Below, piece by piece: positions 17,634-26,933 of a stretch of 62,402 nt of DNA (positions are counted from its first letter, which is position 1; the number at the start of each line of letters is the position of its first letter). Below the pieces are notes generated by a model. The model was not told where the DNA came from. It was given only the letters and a program-made list of their open reading frames with translations, and searched no databases. The translations under genes were made by a program, and so were the position numbers. Source of the stretch: Actinomycetota bacterium (GTDB lineage: Bacteria > Actinomycetota > Acidimicrobiia > Acidimicrobiales > Ilumatobacteraceae); contig JAPOJQ010000008.1 in the NCBI GenBank assembly GCA_029978335.1, positions 1 through 62,402 of the forward strand, read 5' to 3'.

Positions 17634-17667
17634 ACGCGCCCCGTTCCTCCTCACGAGAAGTACCCCC

Positions 17668-18969
17668 ATGACGATTACTTACGATCCAAAGCATCCCAAG
17701 TACCTCGACGAAGCTGATGTTCGCGAGGAACTGACACGTGTGTACGACCTGTGCCATGGATGCCGGTTGTGTTTCAAGTTCTGCACCTCGTTCCCGACGC
17801 TGTTCGAGCTGATCGACCGTTTCGACGATCAAGATGCTGGCAAGCTCACCCCTGCCGAGCAGGACAAAGTGATCGACGAGTGCTTCCAATGCAAGCTCTG
17901 CTACGTCAACTGCCCATACATCCCTGAGCTGCACGAATGGGCACTTGACTTCCCGCGACTGATGCTGCGCGCTGATGCAATGCGCTATTCGACAGGTCAG
18001 AAGTCGGTACGTTCACGCGCCACCACTCAAATTCTCGGTCGAACCGACCTCATGGGTACCGCAGCAACTGCGCTCGCTCCCGTGGCCAACAAAGTGGTGG
18101 CCGCCCCGGCTCAGTCACCGATTCGTAAGGCGGTAGCTGCCGTCACTGGTGTCTCGGCTGTGCGCCTCTTGCCGCCGTACGCAAAGCAGCGGTTCTCCAC
18201 GTGGTTCAACAAGCGTGTCAAGCCCTCCCTGACTCGCCGTCAAGGCAAAGTGACCGTGTTCCCCACGTGCCTCGTCGAGTACCAGGAGACCGCTATTGGC
18301 AAAGACCTCGTGAAGGTCTACGAACGCAACGGCATCGAGTGCTCGGTCACCGAAGCCGGATGCTGTGGTGCACCGTGGCTGCATTCTGGTGATCTCAAGC
18401 AGTTCACCAAGGTCGCCGAAAAGAACGTGGCCACGTTGGCGGCCGAGGTTCGTCGTGGCGGCGACATCGTTGTGCCGCAGCCGACCTGTGGCTATGTGCT
18501 GAAGAAGGACTACCTCGACTACGTCGGTGGCCCCGATGCTGAACTCGTTGCGTCGCACACCTACGACGCCGCCGAATACCTCATGAAGGTGCATAAGGAC
18601 GAAGGAACCGAACTCGATACCGAGTTCTCGGGCGAGATTCCTGAATCGATCACCTACCACGCCGCATGCCACCTTCGGGCCCAGAACATCGGCTTCAAGA
18701 GCCGTGATCTGATGAAACTGACCGGATCAAAGGTCAAGGTGATCCAACAGTGTTCAGGCATCGACGGCATGTGGGGTCTGCGCGCCGAGAACGAACAGTT
18801 CTCCATTCCGATTGCGGAGAAGCTCGCGGAGCAGATCACCAAGGCTGGGGCGACGGTGGTCACTGGTGACTGCCAACTGGCCAACACCGCCATTGAGGAA
18901 CAGACCGGTTCTCCATCGGTGCACCCGATCCAATTCATTGCTCGCGCCTACGGCATTGACCCCGAATGA
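17668..18969 (+). CDS. GlpC-like iron-sulfur protein with two 4Fe-4S motifs and CCG domains
   Basis: A 433-residue protein. Two clusters of cysteines near the N-terminus (CHGCRLCFKFC and CFQCKLCYVNCP) each fit a 4Fe-4S ferredoxin site. Downstream are two CCG-type domains (Cys-rich heterodisulfide-reductase/GlpC repeats): FPTCLVEY with EAGCCGAPWLHSGD, and YHAACHLRAQN with QQCSGIDGMWG. Such proteins pass electrons between flavoenzymes or thiols and other carriers. Family members are commonly found beside rubrerythrin and DUF3501 genes, as here. ATG 17668 fits the protein family; the open frame begins at 17599 inside the hairpin region. Its partner and electron source are unknown. Confidence 0.88.
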   Translation: MTITYDPKHPKYLDEADVREELTRVYDLCHGCRLCFKFCTSFPTLFELIDRFDDQDAGKLTPAEQDKVIDECFQCKLCYVNCPYIPELHEWALDFPRLMLRADAMRYSTGQKSVRSRATTQILGRTDLMGTAATALAPVANKVVAAPAQSPIRKAVAAVTGVSAVRLLPPYAKQRFSTWFNKRVKPSLTRRQGKVTVFPTCLVEYQETAIGKDLVKVYERNGIECSVTEAGCCGAPWLHSGDLKQFTKVAEKNVATLAAEVRRGGDIVVPQPTCGYVLKKDYLDYVGGPDAELVASHTYDAAEYLMKVHKDEGTELDTEFSGEIPESITYHAACHLRAQNIGFKSRDLMKLTGSKVKVIQQCSGIDGMWGLRAENEQFSIPIAEKLAEQITKAGATVVTGDCQLANTAIEEQTGSPSVHPIQFIARAYGIDPE

Positions 18970-18985
18970 CCTCTGGAGGCAACTC

Positions 18986-19585
18986 ATGAACACCCTCACC
19001 CCCCGCAAGTTGACCCTGGCCGACATCGCTGACGTTCGCGCCTACGAGCGTGAGCGCGACGAATTCCGAGCCCACGTGATCGATCTCAAACGACGTCGCA
19101 GGGTGCACCTCGGCACCATCGTGACGTTCTTATTCGAGAACCGCGACACCATCCGTTTCCAGATTCAGGAGATGGCACGGGTGGAGAAGCTGGTGACCGA
19201 TGAGGACATCCAGGTCGAACTCGACATCTACAACCCGATGATTCCGGATCCGGGTCATGTGTGCGCCACGATGTTCATCGAACTCACGAGCGACGACCAG
19301 ATGAGGGAATGGCTGCCCAAGTTGGCTGGTGTCGAGGGGCACGTGTTGCTCGTCCTTGCAGACGGCACCGAAGTGCGTGCGGTGGTCGACGAACAACATG
19401 AGCAGGGATTGACCCGTGACAACGTGACCGCTGCGGTGCATTATCTGCGCTTTGAGTTCTCGGCAGAACAGGTTGAGGCATTTGCTGCAGGGCCGGTGCA
19501 ACTGCGCATTGACCACTCCTCGTACCTCGAGGCGGTTGAACTCTCATCGGCGACCCACGCCGAACTGCTGTCCGATCTTCGATAG
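18986..19585 (+). CDS. DUF3501 family protein
   Basis: A 199-residue soluble protein, recognised by the start RKLTLADIADVRAYERERDEFR, the helix HLGTIVTFLFENRDTIRFQIQEM and the ending SYLEAVELSSATHAEL. The family has no established biochemistry but is typically encoded immediately after rubrerythrin and a GlpC-like iron-sulfur protein. ATG 18986 follows a CTGGAGG ribosome-binding site; the longer frame overlaps the upstream gene. I infer an accessory role in the peroxide-reduction module, perhaps as a scaffold or electron-transfer partner, but nothing in the sequence shows a cofactor site (no conserved Cys pair). Confidence 0.85.
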   Translation: MNTLTPRKLTLADIADVRAYERERDEFRAHVIDLKRRRRVHLGTIVTFLFENRDTIRFQIQEMARVEKLVTDEDIQVELDIYNPMIPDPGHVCATMFIELTSDDQMREWLPKLAGVEGHVLLVLADGTEVRAVVDEQHEQGLTRDNVTAAVHYLRFEFSAEQVEAFAAGPVQLRIDHSSYLEAVELSSATHAELLSDLR

Positions 19586-19590
19586 GCCCA

Positions 19591-19620
19591 TTGCGCAGCC
19601 GGCGCCACCCGATCTAGTGT
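19591..19620 (+). promoter_or_regulatory. Possible promoter of the WhiB gene
   Basis: TTGCGC at 19591-19596 and TAGTGT at 19615-19620 are separated by 18 bases, a plausible -35/-10 pair about 40 bases before the WhiB start. The -10 fits the actinobacterial TANNNT pattern. The match is modest and rests on sequence alone. Confidence 0.3.
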
Positions 19621-19658
19621 CATCCGTCACACGGTGATGTTGAGACGGAGGTGGCTGG

Positions 19659-19901
19659 ATGCCACAGCACGAACTCGAATGGCGGATCGCAGGGGCATGT
19701 CGGGGTCTTGACCCTGAGATCTTTCACCCTGAAGACGATGACGACGAGGCCGAAATGGCCAAGTCGATCTGCTCAACGTGTGTCGTCCAGGTTGCGTGTC
19801 TCGACCACGCATTGTCACATCGCGAAAAAGTTGGTGTGTGGGGTGGGGCGACCGAGCGGGAGCGCCGTCGCCTTCTGCGTCAACGTCGCCGTTCCGCCTG
19901 A
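19659..19901 (+). CDS. WhiB-family iron-sulfur transcription regulator
   Basis: An 80-residue WhiB-like protein. Four cysteines are present in the family arrangement: one in GACRG near residue 14, then CSTC and a further Cys in VQVACLDHAL. They are followed by the turn GVWGGATERERRR and a basic tail. WhiB proteins bind a 4Fe-4S cluster and partner with the principal sigma factor. The ATG at 19659 follows an ACGGAGG ribosome site. Its position next to a peroxide-response operon suggests, but does not prove, a redox-linked role. Confidence 0.95.
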   Translation: MPQHELEWRIAGACRGLDPEIFHPEDDDDEAEMAKSICSTCVVQVACLDHALSHREKVGVWGGATERERRRLLRQRRRSA

Positions 19902-19944
19902 GCCGACCAGTGGGTCGGCCAAGTCGTCCGCCTAGTCTGCGCAC

Positions 19945-21000
19945 ATGCCTGCTGTTGACGCGCACGGTGGATGGCCCACAGTTCTCGCCACGCTGATTGA
20001 AGGACGCGATCTCGGCCCAGAGGTGATCGCCGACGCCACGCGCACGGTTCTGGCTGGCGAAGCAACCGCCGCTCAAATCGCTGCGCTGCTCGTTGCGCTG
20101 CGAGCCAAGGGCGAAACGGCCCAAGAGCTCTCGGCGATGCTCGACGTCGTGATGAGCGAAGCCCAGCGGGTCGAACTGTCATCTGAACTCGCCCTCGCTG
20201 CGGTCGACATCGTGGGCACCGGAGGCGATGGGTCCCACTCCATCAACATTTCCACCATGGCCGCACTCGTGACTGCGGGCGCAGGTGTGCCGGTGTGCAA
20301 ACACGGAAATCGCGCTGCCTCATCGGCATGTGGCACCGCCGATGTATTAGAGGCGCTGGGTGTTCGGATCGACCTTGGCCCAACAGGTGTCGCTGCCTGT
20401 GTTGAGGAGGCGGGATTCGGATTCTGCATGGCGCCGGTCTTCCACCCCGCCTTCAGGTTTGCGGGTCCGCCCCGCCGTGAAATCGGTGTGCCGACCGCGT
20501 TCAATCTCATTGGGCCGATGGCTAATCCCGCTGGAGTGCAACGGATGGTGATCGGCGTTGCCGACCCGAGCCGCGCTGAACTGGTGCTGTCCACATTTGC
20601 TGCCCGCCAGGCCGAACATGTCTGGGTCGTGCACGGCGGTGGCCTCGATGAATTGACGACGAGGGGGCCCTCGGTGGTTCACATGTTGCGCGGTGGTGAG
20701 CTGCGAACCTTTACCGTCGACCCGGCTGGGCTTGGATTTGTCGAGCCCGCACCCAATGACTTGGTGGGCGGTGATCCGAGCGTGAATGCCGATGCGGTGC
20801 GTCGCGTCCTCGACGGTCAGCACGGAGCACATCGCGACATTGTCCTGCTCAATGCTGCAGCGGCGTTGGTGGTGGCAGATCGCGCCGACGATCTTTCCTC
20901 CGCCATTGCGATCGCAGCCAACAGTATTGATTCCGGTGCGGCCGCTCAGGTGTTGGCGTCGGTGGTTGAGGTTTCTCAGCGCGAGGGTGGAAATGCCTGA
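19945..21000 (+). CDS. trpD: Anthranilate phosphoribosyltransferase
   Basis: A 351-residue tryptophan-pathway enzyme that transfers phosphoribosyl from PRPP to anthranilate. Signatures are DIVGTGGDGSHSINIST (the PRPP loop), KHGNRAASSACGTADVLEALG and FNLIGPMANPAGVQRMVIGV. No other trp gene is adjacent; in many actinobacteria trpD sits alone near this nuclease/pimB region. Its stop overlaps the start of thrB. Confidence 0.96.
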   Translation: MPAVDAHGGWPTVLATLIEGRDLGPEVIADATRTVLAGEATAAQIAALLVALRAKGETAQELSAMLDVVMSEAQRVELSSELALAAVDIVGTGGDGSHSINISTMAALVTAGAGVPVCKHGNRAASSACGTADVLEALGVRIDLGPTGVAACVEEAGFGFCMAPVFHPAFRFAGPPRREIGVPTAFNLIGPMANPAGVQRMVIGVADPSRAELVLSTFAARQAEHVWVVHGGGLDELTTRGPSVVHMLRGGELRTFTVDPAGLGFVEPAPNDLVGGDPSVNADAVRRVLDGQHGAHRDIVLLNAAAALVVADRADDLSSAIAIAANSIDSGAAAQVLASVVEVSQREGGNA

Positions 21001-21844
21001 CGTCGTCCATCGAGTCAGCGCCCCAGGATCGACGGCGAACCTTGGACCAGGCTTCGATGTACTTGGCCTCGCCCTTGCCTTGCGTGCCGAGGTTGGCTCA
21101 GGTCCGGCTCCTAGTGATGCACACCTCCTCGATGAGCACCACCCAGCGACCATCGCTCATCGCCGTGCCGGAGGTGCGGCGATCCCGCTGTGGAGTCGTT
21201 CCCGATTGCCCATGGGCAGAGGGCTTGGGTATAGCGGCGCGGCGCGCGCCGCAGGGGCGATGCTCGCATTCGTCGAAGCTGACGGGCCGCATGCGGCTCA
21301 CGACGATGCCATTCGCACGAGAGCTTTCGAGGTCGCCGCAGAACTTGAAGGCCATCCCGACAACGCAGCGGCCTCCATCTTTGGAGGGTTGGTCATCGCC
21401 TCACCAACCCCACAGGTCACGAAGGTGCCAATCGGATGTGATGCAGCTGTGGTCGTCTGGATTCCCGAAACGACGACCTCGACCGATCATTCTCGAACGC
21501 AACTAGCGCGGACCGTCGAGCGTGTGGATGCCGTAGCAAACATTGCCGCAGTGGCGAACCTCATCGTTGGATGTATGACCGGCGACCAGACGGCGCTCAG
21601 GGTGGGATGCAATGATCGCCTGCATCAACCCACTCGCCTCGCCGCAGTGCCGGCATCCGCGGAGGCACTCAACGCGATGCTCGAACATGGTGCGCTGAGC
21701 GCATGGCTCTCTGGTAGCGGCCCGACCGTCGCCGCATTCGCCTCACGATCGTCGGCGGACGAGATCGCCGCGTCACTCGATGGCGGCACCGTTCGAGTGC
21801 TCGACATCGACACCACCGGTGTCGCCGTCGACGTTGAACTCTGA
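20993..21844 (+). CDS. thrB: Homoserine kinase (GHMP family)
   Basis: A 283-residue kinase of threonine biosynthesis. The N-terminus APGSTANLGPGFDVLGLAL and the ATP loop LPMGRGLGYSGAARAAGAML are typical (the usual SRGLGSSAAA is here GRGLGYSGAA), followed by EGHPDNAAASIFGG. ATG 20993 overlaps the trpD stop; the open frame extends to 20786 but is a shadow. The last 72 bases overlap the end of the convergent nuclease gene. Confidence 0.9.
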   Translation: MPDVVHRVSAPGSTANLGPGFDVLGLALALRAEVGSGPAPSDAHLLDEHHPATIAHRRAGGAAIPLWSRSRLPMGRGLGYSGAARAAGAMLAFVEADGPHAAHDDAIRTRAFEVAAELEGHPDNAAASIFGGLVIASPTPQVTKVPIGCDAAVVVWIPETTTSTDHSRTQLARTVERVDAVANIAAVANLIVGCMTGDQTALRVGCNDRLHQPTRLAAVPASAEALNAMLEHGALSAWLSGSGPTVAAFASRSSADEIAASLDGGTVRVLDIDTTGVAVDVEL

Positions 21845-23452
21845 CGACGGCAGCCGATCGAACGTCGACTCTGGTAACGGGAACTGCCAGTCACCAGCGC
21901 ACGCGATCACCCGAACGCCTCCATTGAGCGCCGCCCGCTGAACGAGCCGACCGATCAATAGCCGTTCGCCATCGGGGTCGAGAACCTCGCGGGCGGGGGA
22001 GTCGGGAGCGAGTAAGTGCTCGGCAACGAGCAGACCGTCATCGAAGGTATGGACGACTCCGGCTATCTCAACCTCGCAACGGCCAGCAGCTTGCAATGCC
22101 ATCACGATCGCAACGCGACGGCTCGCCTCGAGCAACGTCGAGAGCCGATCGCGAACGGCGGCAGCCTCTTCGTAACGCTGCTGCTGCGCCAGCGCTGCCA
22201 TTTTCACGCCGAGCGCTGACATCACATCGTTCGTTTCGCCCGACATGGCCCGTTCGACTGCCGCAACTGCACGGTCGTGGTCAGCCCGATCGCCAACGCC
22301 GGCGCACGGGCATGGCGCAACACCGAGTTGGGCAGGTGAACACGGCGCGGCACCGTCCGCGACCACATGCTTGGGTCCGATTCGAGCAGTGCAGCGGCGG
22401 ATCGGGAATGCAGTCTGCAGCGCCTCGATGACCGCTTCTGCCTGATGGCGGCCGTGGAGCGGACCGAGATAGGTGCCGAGCGACTTCGTTTGGTGAACGA
22501 TGCTGAGACGGGGCCACAGCTCATTGGTGTCAAGACGAACGAAAACGGGTCGACGTCGCCGACGGCCGACGCGGTTGTGTCTCGGTGCGAGCGCCCCGAT
22601 AAGGCGTCGTTCGATCACCTCTGCTGAGAGCGGATCGGGCGTCTGGATGTGATCGACGCGCGCTAAGTCGCGCAACATGGGTTGCACGCTGCGTCGCTCA
22701 TCACCGCCGAAATAGCTGCGCACCCGTTGTCGAAGGTTGGTTGCTTTACCGACGTAGGAGACGGCGCCAGCGGAATCGACCATGAGGTACACCCCTGGAC
22801 GTCGCGGAAGATCATCGGTAAACCGCAACTTGGCAGCTTGGGGATGCCCGCTCAATTTCGCGACGCCCACAAGGTCATCGATGCCAGTCACGCCCCACGC
22901 AGAGGCACGTTCGATCAACAGGTGGAGCAGATCGCACGTGGCTAATGCATCGTCGAGCGCGCGGTGGCTTGGGCGATGTTCGATACCAAAACGCTCGGCC
23001 AATGTGCCGAGGCGAAAGTTTCTGACCTCATCACGCAACAGACGTCGTGCAACCGCCAACGTGTCGACGATGACCGGCCGATATTCCGGGTAGCCGGCTC
23101 GCTCAAGGGCTGCCCGAAGAAACGCAATATCGAAGCTGGCGTTATGCGCGACGAATACGGATTCGCCGATGAAGGCTCGCAAACTGCCAATGACTTGTTC
23201 GATGCGCGGTGCAGGCGCGAGCACCGCATCGGTGAGACCCGTGATGACCGAAATTCGTGGTGGCAGTGCAACGCCGGGATTCACCAAGGTTTGAAAAGTG
23301 CCGAGTACCTCTCCGCCGCACACCTTGACCGCACCGATTTCGCAGATGAGGTCGCGCCGAGGATCGGTGCCTGTTGTTTCGAAGTCGACAATGCAGAAGG
23401 TGGTATCGACGAGCGGTGTGCCGAGGTCGTCGAGGCTCTGCTGTCGAAACAC
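21773..23452 (-). CDS. Fused DEDD 3'-5' exonuclease / GIY-YIG nuclease with UVR motif (Cho-like)
   Basis: A 559-residue fusion. Residues ~15-180 form a DnaQ-like exonuclease with IVDFETTGTDPRRD, HNASFDIAFL and HRALDDALA (DEDDh type). Residues ~215-300 are a UvrC-type GIY-YIG nuclease (RRPGVYLMVDSAGAVSYVGKATNLRQR). Around residue 440 there is a UVR-like helix (RYEEAAAVRDRL), the motif UvrB and UvrC use to pair. From memory, actinobacteria such as M. tuberculosis have a similar gene beside trpD (Rv2191). A role in excision repair or end trimming is likely but the substrate is unproven. The GTG start at 23452 lies 50 bases from the divergent NYN gene. Confidence 0.88.
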   Translation of the reverse strand: MFRQQSLDDLGTPLVDTTFCIVDFETTGTDPRRDLICEIGAVKVCGGEVLGTFQTLVNPGVALPPRISVITGLTDAVLAPAPRIEQVIGSLRAFIGESVFVAHNASFDIAFLRAALERAGYPEYRPVIVDTLAVARRLLRDEVRNFRLGTLAERFGIEHRPSHRALDDALATCDLLHLLIERASAWGVTGIDDLVGVAKLSGHPQAAKLRFTDDLPRRPGVYLMVDSAGAVSYVGKATNLRQRVRSYFGGDERRSVQPMLRDLARVDHIQTPDPLSAEVIERRLIGALAPRHNRVGRRRRRPVFVRLDTNELWPRLSIVHQTKSLGTYLGPLHGRHQAEAVIEALQTAFPIRRCTARIGPKHVVADGAAPCSPAQLGVAPCPCAGVGDRADHDRAVAAVERAMSGETNDVMSALGVKMAALAQQQRYEEAAAVRDRLSTLLEASRRVAIVMALQAAGRCEVEIAGVVHTFDDGLLVAEHLLAPDSPAREVLDPDGERLLIGRLVQRAALNGGVRVIACAGDWQFPLPESTFDRLPSSEFNVDGDTGGVDVEHSNGAAIE

Positions 23453-23501
23453 CGAGAAAGTGCATCACGAACAGATGTTCGTGTCAAGGAGCGATCTGTG
23501 G

Positions 23502-24734
23502 ATGACCGGTACGATCGGTGCGGTGGCCGGCTCGGGTGATATCAGCGACGCAGTCGTGCGACCCGGTGTCGAATGGGCCATTGAGTTCATCCGGGCTCGT
23601 CGACAGACCGACCCGGGATTTCGCTACCCATCGAAACTTCGACAGTTTCTTGGCAAGTCGAGTCTGACGGCGGCCGATGTACGGATCATCCGACGCTTGA
23701 TCGATCATGACGAGGCATTTCGCGCCCTCGCAGCCGGGTCGATTGGCGACGATGCGCTCCCGGTGGTTCGCCTTTGGATCAAGCGACCCGACGGTTGGGA
23801 AGCGGCGATTCGCGAGATCGCCGCTGAAGACGAACGACGTCAAGACGCCGAGCGCGGCGCAACCGAGGCAGCTCGAGAACGGCGACGTCGTGAGGCGGCC
23901 GAAACGCGAGCGCGAACGGCTGAAGCGGCGCGCGATGACGCAGTCACTCGTCTCAACGACGTCGAATCGCAACTTGTGGAGGCCCAACATCGTCGGAGCG
24001 AACTCGAACGTGAGCTCGGCGACGTGCGGGCAGAACTGACGGACGCCCGCAACGAACTCCGACATGAACGAGATCGTTTGGCCGCCGCCCGACAGCGACT
24101 CAATGATGCGGCAGAAGGTCAACGGGATGCGGCCGATGCGGTCGAGCGAGCGGAGCAACTCCGCGACGAAGCGATGCGCGACCGGTCACTCACCGTCGCA
24201 GAGAGCGCTGACCTCCACGAAGTGCTCGAACAGGCTCGACGGCTTGCCGAACGCATCATTGAGATCAGCCCAGGGCCGGAACGTCGAACGAGAGCGCCGC
24301 TTGCGGTGCCGGGTCGATATGCCGGCGACCCGACCGGGGCCGCGCGCCATCTGGTGGGTACCGGCGCGACGGTGATCGTCGACGGCTACAACGTGGCCAA
24401 GCGATGGCGGCCAGATGCCGACCTTCGGACCCAGCGCGAGGTGCTCATCGCTGCAGCAGAAGTCATGGTGACCCGTCACGGCGCCGATGTCGTGGTCGTC
24501 TTCGACGGCGACGAGGTGGTTGGTTCTCATCGCTCCGGACGTTCACCGATCCGTGTGATGTGGTCGCCTCGCGGCACAACAGCCGACGATGTCATCAGAG
24601 CCGAGGTGCAGCGACTTCCGCTCAGCAGACCGCTCGTCGTGGTCACCGATGACCGGGCGATTATCGACGATGTCCGAGCAGCCGGCGCCAATCACGTGTC
24701 GAGTTCTGCCTTCATTGGGTTGCTCGAGGGCTGA
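23502..24734 (+). CDS. NYN-domain (YacP-like) nuclease with long coiled coil
   Basis: A 410-residue protein. An N-terminal helical region of ~90 residues (RPGVEWAIEFIRARR onward) is followed by a long highly charged coiled coil (about residues 100-255). The C-terminus is a NYN/PIN-like nuclease domain with acidic motifs VIVDGYNVAKRW, VVVFDGDE and VVVTDDRAI. Related YacP proteins act on structured RNA. AAGGAG at 23487-23492 sets the ATG at 23502 as start rather than upstream ATG 23475. The next gene, queG, begins one base after its stop. The RNA target is unknown. Confidence 0.85.
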   Translation: MTGTIGAVAGSGDISDAVVRPGVEWAIEFIRARRQTDPGFRYPSKLRQFLGKSSLTAADVRIIRRLIDHDEAFRALAAGSIGDDALPVVRLWIKRPDGWEAAIREIAAEDERRQDAERGATEAARERRRREAAETRARTAEAARDDAVTRLNDVESQLVEAQHRRSELERELGDVRAELTDARNELRHERDRLAAARQRLNDAAEGQRDAADAVERAEQLRDEAMRDRSLTVAESADLHEVLEQARRLAERIIEISPGPERRTRAPLAVPGRYAGDPTGAARHLVGTGATVIVDGYNVAKRWRPDADLRTQREVLIAAAEVMVTRHGADVVVVFDGDEVVGSHRSGRSPIRVMWSPRGTTADDVIRAEVQRLPLSRPLVVVTDDRAIIDDVRAAGANHVSSSAFIGLLEG

Positions 24735-24735
24735 T

Positions 24736-25794
24736 ATGCGCCCGCCGCCATCGATGCCGAGCATCGACGAGATCCGAAACGATCTCATCGCCGCCGGAGC
24801 CATTCGTGTTGGAGTCGCCCCAGCTGGGGTGCTCGAACGCGCGCGGTCCGCACTCGAGGATCGACGTGCGCGGGGTTACTCCGACTCGATGGAGTTCACT
24901 TGGCGGAATCCCGAGCGGTCGACGAACCCCTCGGCATCGGTGAGGGGCGCACGCTCCCTGATCGCGGCGGCATGGCCAGTTGATGTGAGCGATGAGCCCG
25001 CACCGTTCGGAGCGCGTGCGCGAGTGGCTCGATACGCGCATGACGATCACTACACGCCATTGCGCACGGCGCTGCGCTCGGTCGCCCGACGGCTCCGAAT
25101 CGATGGTCACCGAGCGGTCGCCTTTGTCGATGACAACGCCATCGTCGACCGTGAGGTCGCCTACCTCGCGGGCATCGGCTGGTTTGGGCGCAACGCCAAC
25201 ATCTTGGTTCCCGGCGTGGGGAGCCACGTCGTGCTGGGCTGCATCATCACCACCGTCGAATTCCCGACTGACCGACCGGTGCCTGACGGATGCGGCTCGT
25301 GTACGCGCTGTATCGACGACTGTCCCACAGGTGCCATCGTTGGTCCAGGTGTGGTCGATGCGCGCCGATGTCTGGCGTGGATACTCCAGCGCCCAGGTTC
25401 AATTCCTGAAGAGTTCCGCACGGTGATGCACGATCGCATCTACGGCTGCGATGACTGTCAAGAGGTGTGCCCACCGACGATCCGGCTGTCACCTCGACTT
25501 CCGGCGGGCCGCGGCGAGCCTGGTCCTGGCCAATGGGTTGATCCGTGGGCGATTGCGTTCGGGGATGACAGCGATCTCCTCGATCGATTCGGGCGGTGGT
25601 ACCTCCACGGGCGCAATCCCCGTTGGTTGCGCCGCAATGCGGTCATCGCCATTGGCAACACCGCTGATCCGACTGATCAAACGGTGGACGAGCGGCTTGC
25701 CGTCCTGTGCGACGACGACGATGACATCGTGGCCGAACATGCTGCATGGGCTCGACGGCGTCTGACCGAGCGAGCCACAGTGGGGTCGCTATGA
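24736..25794 (+). CDS. queG: Epoxyqueuosine reductase
   Basis: A 352-residue cobalamin- and 4Fe-4S-dependent enzyme that reduces epoxyqueuosine to queuosine in tRNA anticodons. Two 4Fe-4S sites are visible: CGSCTRCIDDCP and CDDCQEVCP, preceded by the cobalamin-domain signature GIGWFGRNANILV. A C-terminal helical repeat (RWLRRNAVIAIGN onward) resembles the HEAT-like tail of QueG. The start MRPPPSMPSI is ATG 24736 or 24754. The stop overlaps the next start. No other queuosine genes occur here, so the organism may salvage queuine. Confidence 0.92.
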   Translation: MRPPPSMPSIDEIRNDLIAAGAIRVGVAPAGVLERARSALEDRRARGYSDSMEFTWRNPERSTNPSASVRGARSLIAAAWPVDVSDEPAPFGARARVARYAHDDHYTPLRTALRSVARRLRIDGHRAVAFVDDNAIVDREVAYLAGIGWFGRNANILVPGVGSHVVLGCIITTVEFPTDRPVPDGCGSCTRCIDDCPTGAIVGPGVVDARRCLAWILQRPGSIPEEFRTVMHDRIYGCDDCQEVCPPTIRLSPRLPAGRGEPGPGQWVDPWAIAFGDDSDLLDRFGRWYLHGRNPRWLRRNAVIAIGNTADPTDQTVDERLAVLCDDDDDIVAEHAAWARRRLTERATVGSL

Positions 25795-26933
25795 CGGTGC
25801 CGCATCTCCTCGTCACGAATGATTTTCCGCCAAAGATTGGTGGTATCCAATCGGTGCTCTGGGAATGGTGGCGACGTCTCGACCCCGAAGCGGTGACGGT
25901 GCTGACGAGCCCGCATGCCGACGCCGCAGAATTTGATGCGGCGCAGCCATACCGCATCGTTCGCACGCGCGAGCCGTGGCTCTTGCCGCACCCGATGATG
26001 GTGCGACGTGTTGAACAACTCATCGCCGAGACCGGTGTGGGTTTGGTGGTGCTCGACCCAGCCGTACCCCTCGGGTTAATTGGCCCGCATCTCTCGGTTC
26101 CTTACGACGTGGTGCTGCACGGAGCAGAGGTGACGGTGCCAGGGCGCGTGCCGTTGCTCCGACCGGCGTTGGCCCGAGTTCTCCGGGGTGCACGGCAAGT
26201 GATTTCATGCGGTGACTACGCCGCTCGTGAGGCCGAACGAGCAGCTCGTCAGCCGTTGCCCACAGTGGTCCTGCCCCCGGGTGTTGACACCGACCGCTTC
26301 CAGCCGGTCGACGGTCGTCAGCGGTTAGCCGCTCGTGAACGGCTCAATGTGGCCCCCGACGCGCAATTGCTCGTGGGTGTCTCCCGACTCGTACCTCGAA
26401 AGGGTTTTGATACCGCCATTCGAGCAGCCGCGGCGCTCGCCCCGACCCACCCTCGGCTGCAGTTGTTGATCGCTGGCTCTGGACGCGATGGGGAGCGCTT
26501 GCAACGACTGATCGACTCGACCGGGGCCCCAGCGCGACTGCTCGGTCGTGTGCCCGATGCCGAATTAGCTGACCTTTACGCCGCTGCCGACCTCAGCGTG
26601 ATGCTGTGTCGTGACCGCTGGGCAGGGTTGGAGCAGGAGGGATTTGGCATCGTCTTCTTGGAGGCTGCGGCCGCAGGTGTTCCCCAAATTGCCGGCCGAA
26701 GTGGTGGATCGGCGGAGGCCGTCGTCGATGGTGTTACGGGCGCGATCGTCGATCGACCTCGATCCGTCGCTGACACTGCGACGGTGATCGCTGGGGCGTT
26801 ATCGCAACCCGAACGTCTCGCGTCCATGGCGGTCGAGTCGCGTCGTCGAGCGGTCGCTGAATTTGCTCACGACGTACTTGCAGCCCGCCTTGGCGCCGCA
26901 CTGGCACAGCCCATCTCTGGAGGCATCCGATGA
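25791..26933 (+). CDS. pimB: Mannosyltransferase of the PimB type (GT4)
   Basis: A 380-residue GT-B glycosyltransferase. Signatures are TNDFPPKIGGIQSV at the N-terminus, GVDTDRF, VSRLVPRKGFDTAIRAAA, and the donor-binding EQEGFGIVFLEAAAAGVPQIAGRSGGS. In actinobacteria this family adds the second mannose to phosphatidylinositol mannoside, on the cytoplasmic face. PimB assignment rests on these motifs and on the neighbour pair of membrane protein and SRPBCC protein that also accompanies pimB in M. tuberculosis (from memory). The ATG at 25791 overlaps the queG stop (ATGA). Confidence 0.85.
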   Translation: MTVPHLLVTNDFPPKIGGIQSVLWEWWRRLDPEAVTVLTSPHADAAEFDAAQPYRIVRTREPWLLPHPMMVRRVEQLIAETGVGLVVLDPAVPLGLIGPHLSVPYDVVLHGAEVTVPGRVPLLRPALARVLRGARQVISCGDYAAREAERAARQPLPTVVLPPGVDTDRFQPVDGRQRLAARERLNVAPDAQLLVGVSRLVPRKGFDTAIRAAAALAPTHPRLQLLIAGSGRDGERLQRLIDSTGAPARLLGRVPDAELADLYAAADLSVMLCRDRWAGLEQEGFGIVFLEAAAAGVPQIAGRSGGSAEAVVDGVTGAIVDRPRSVADTATVIAGALSQPERLASMAVESRRRAVAEFAHDVLAARLGAALAQPISGGIR

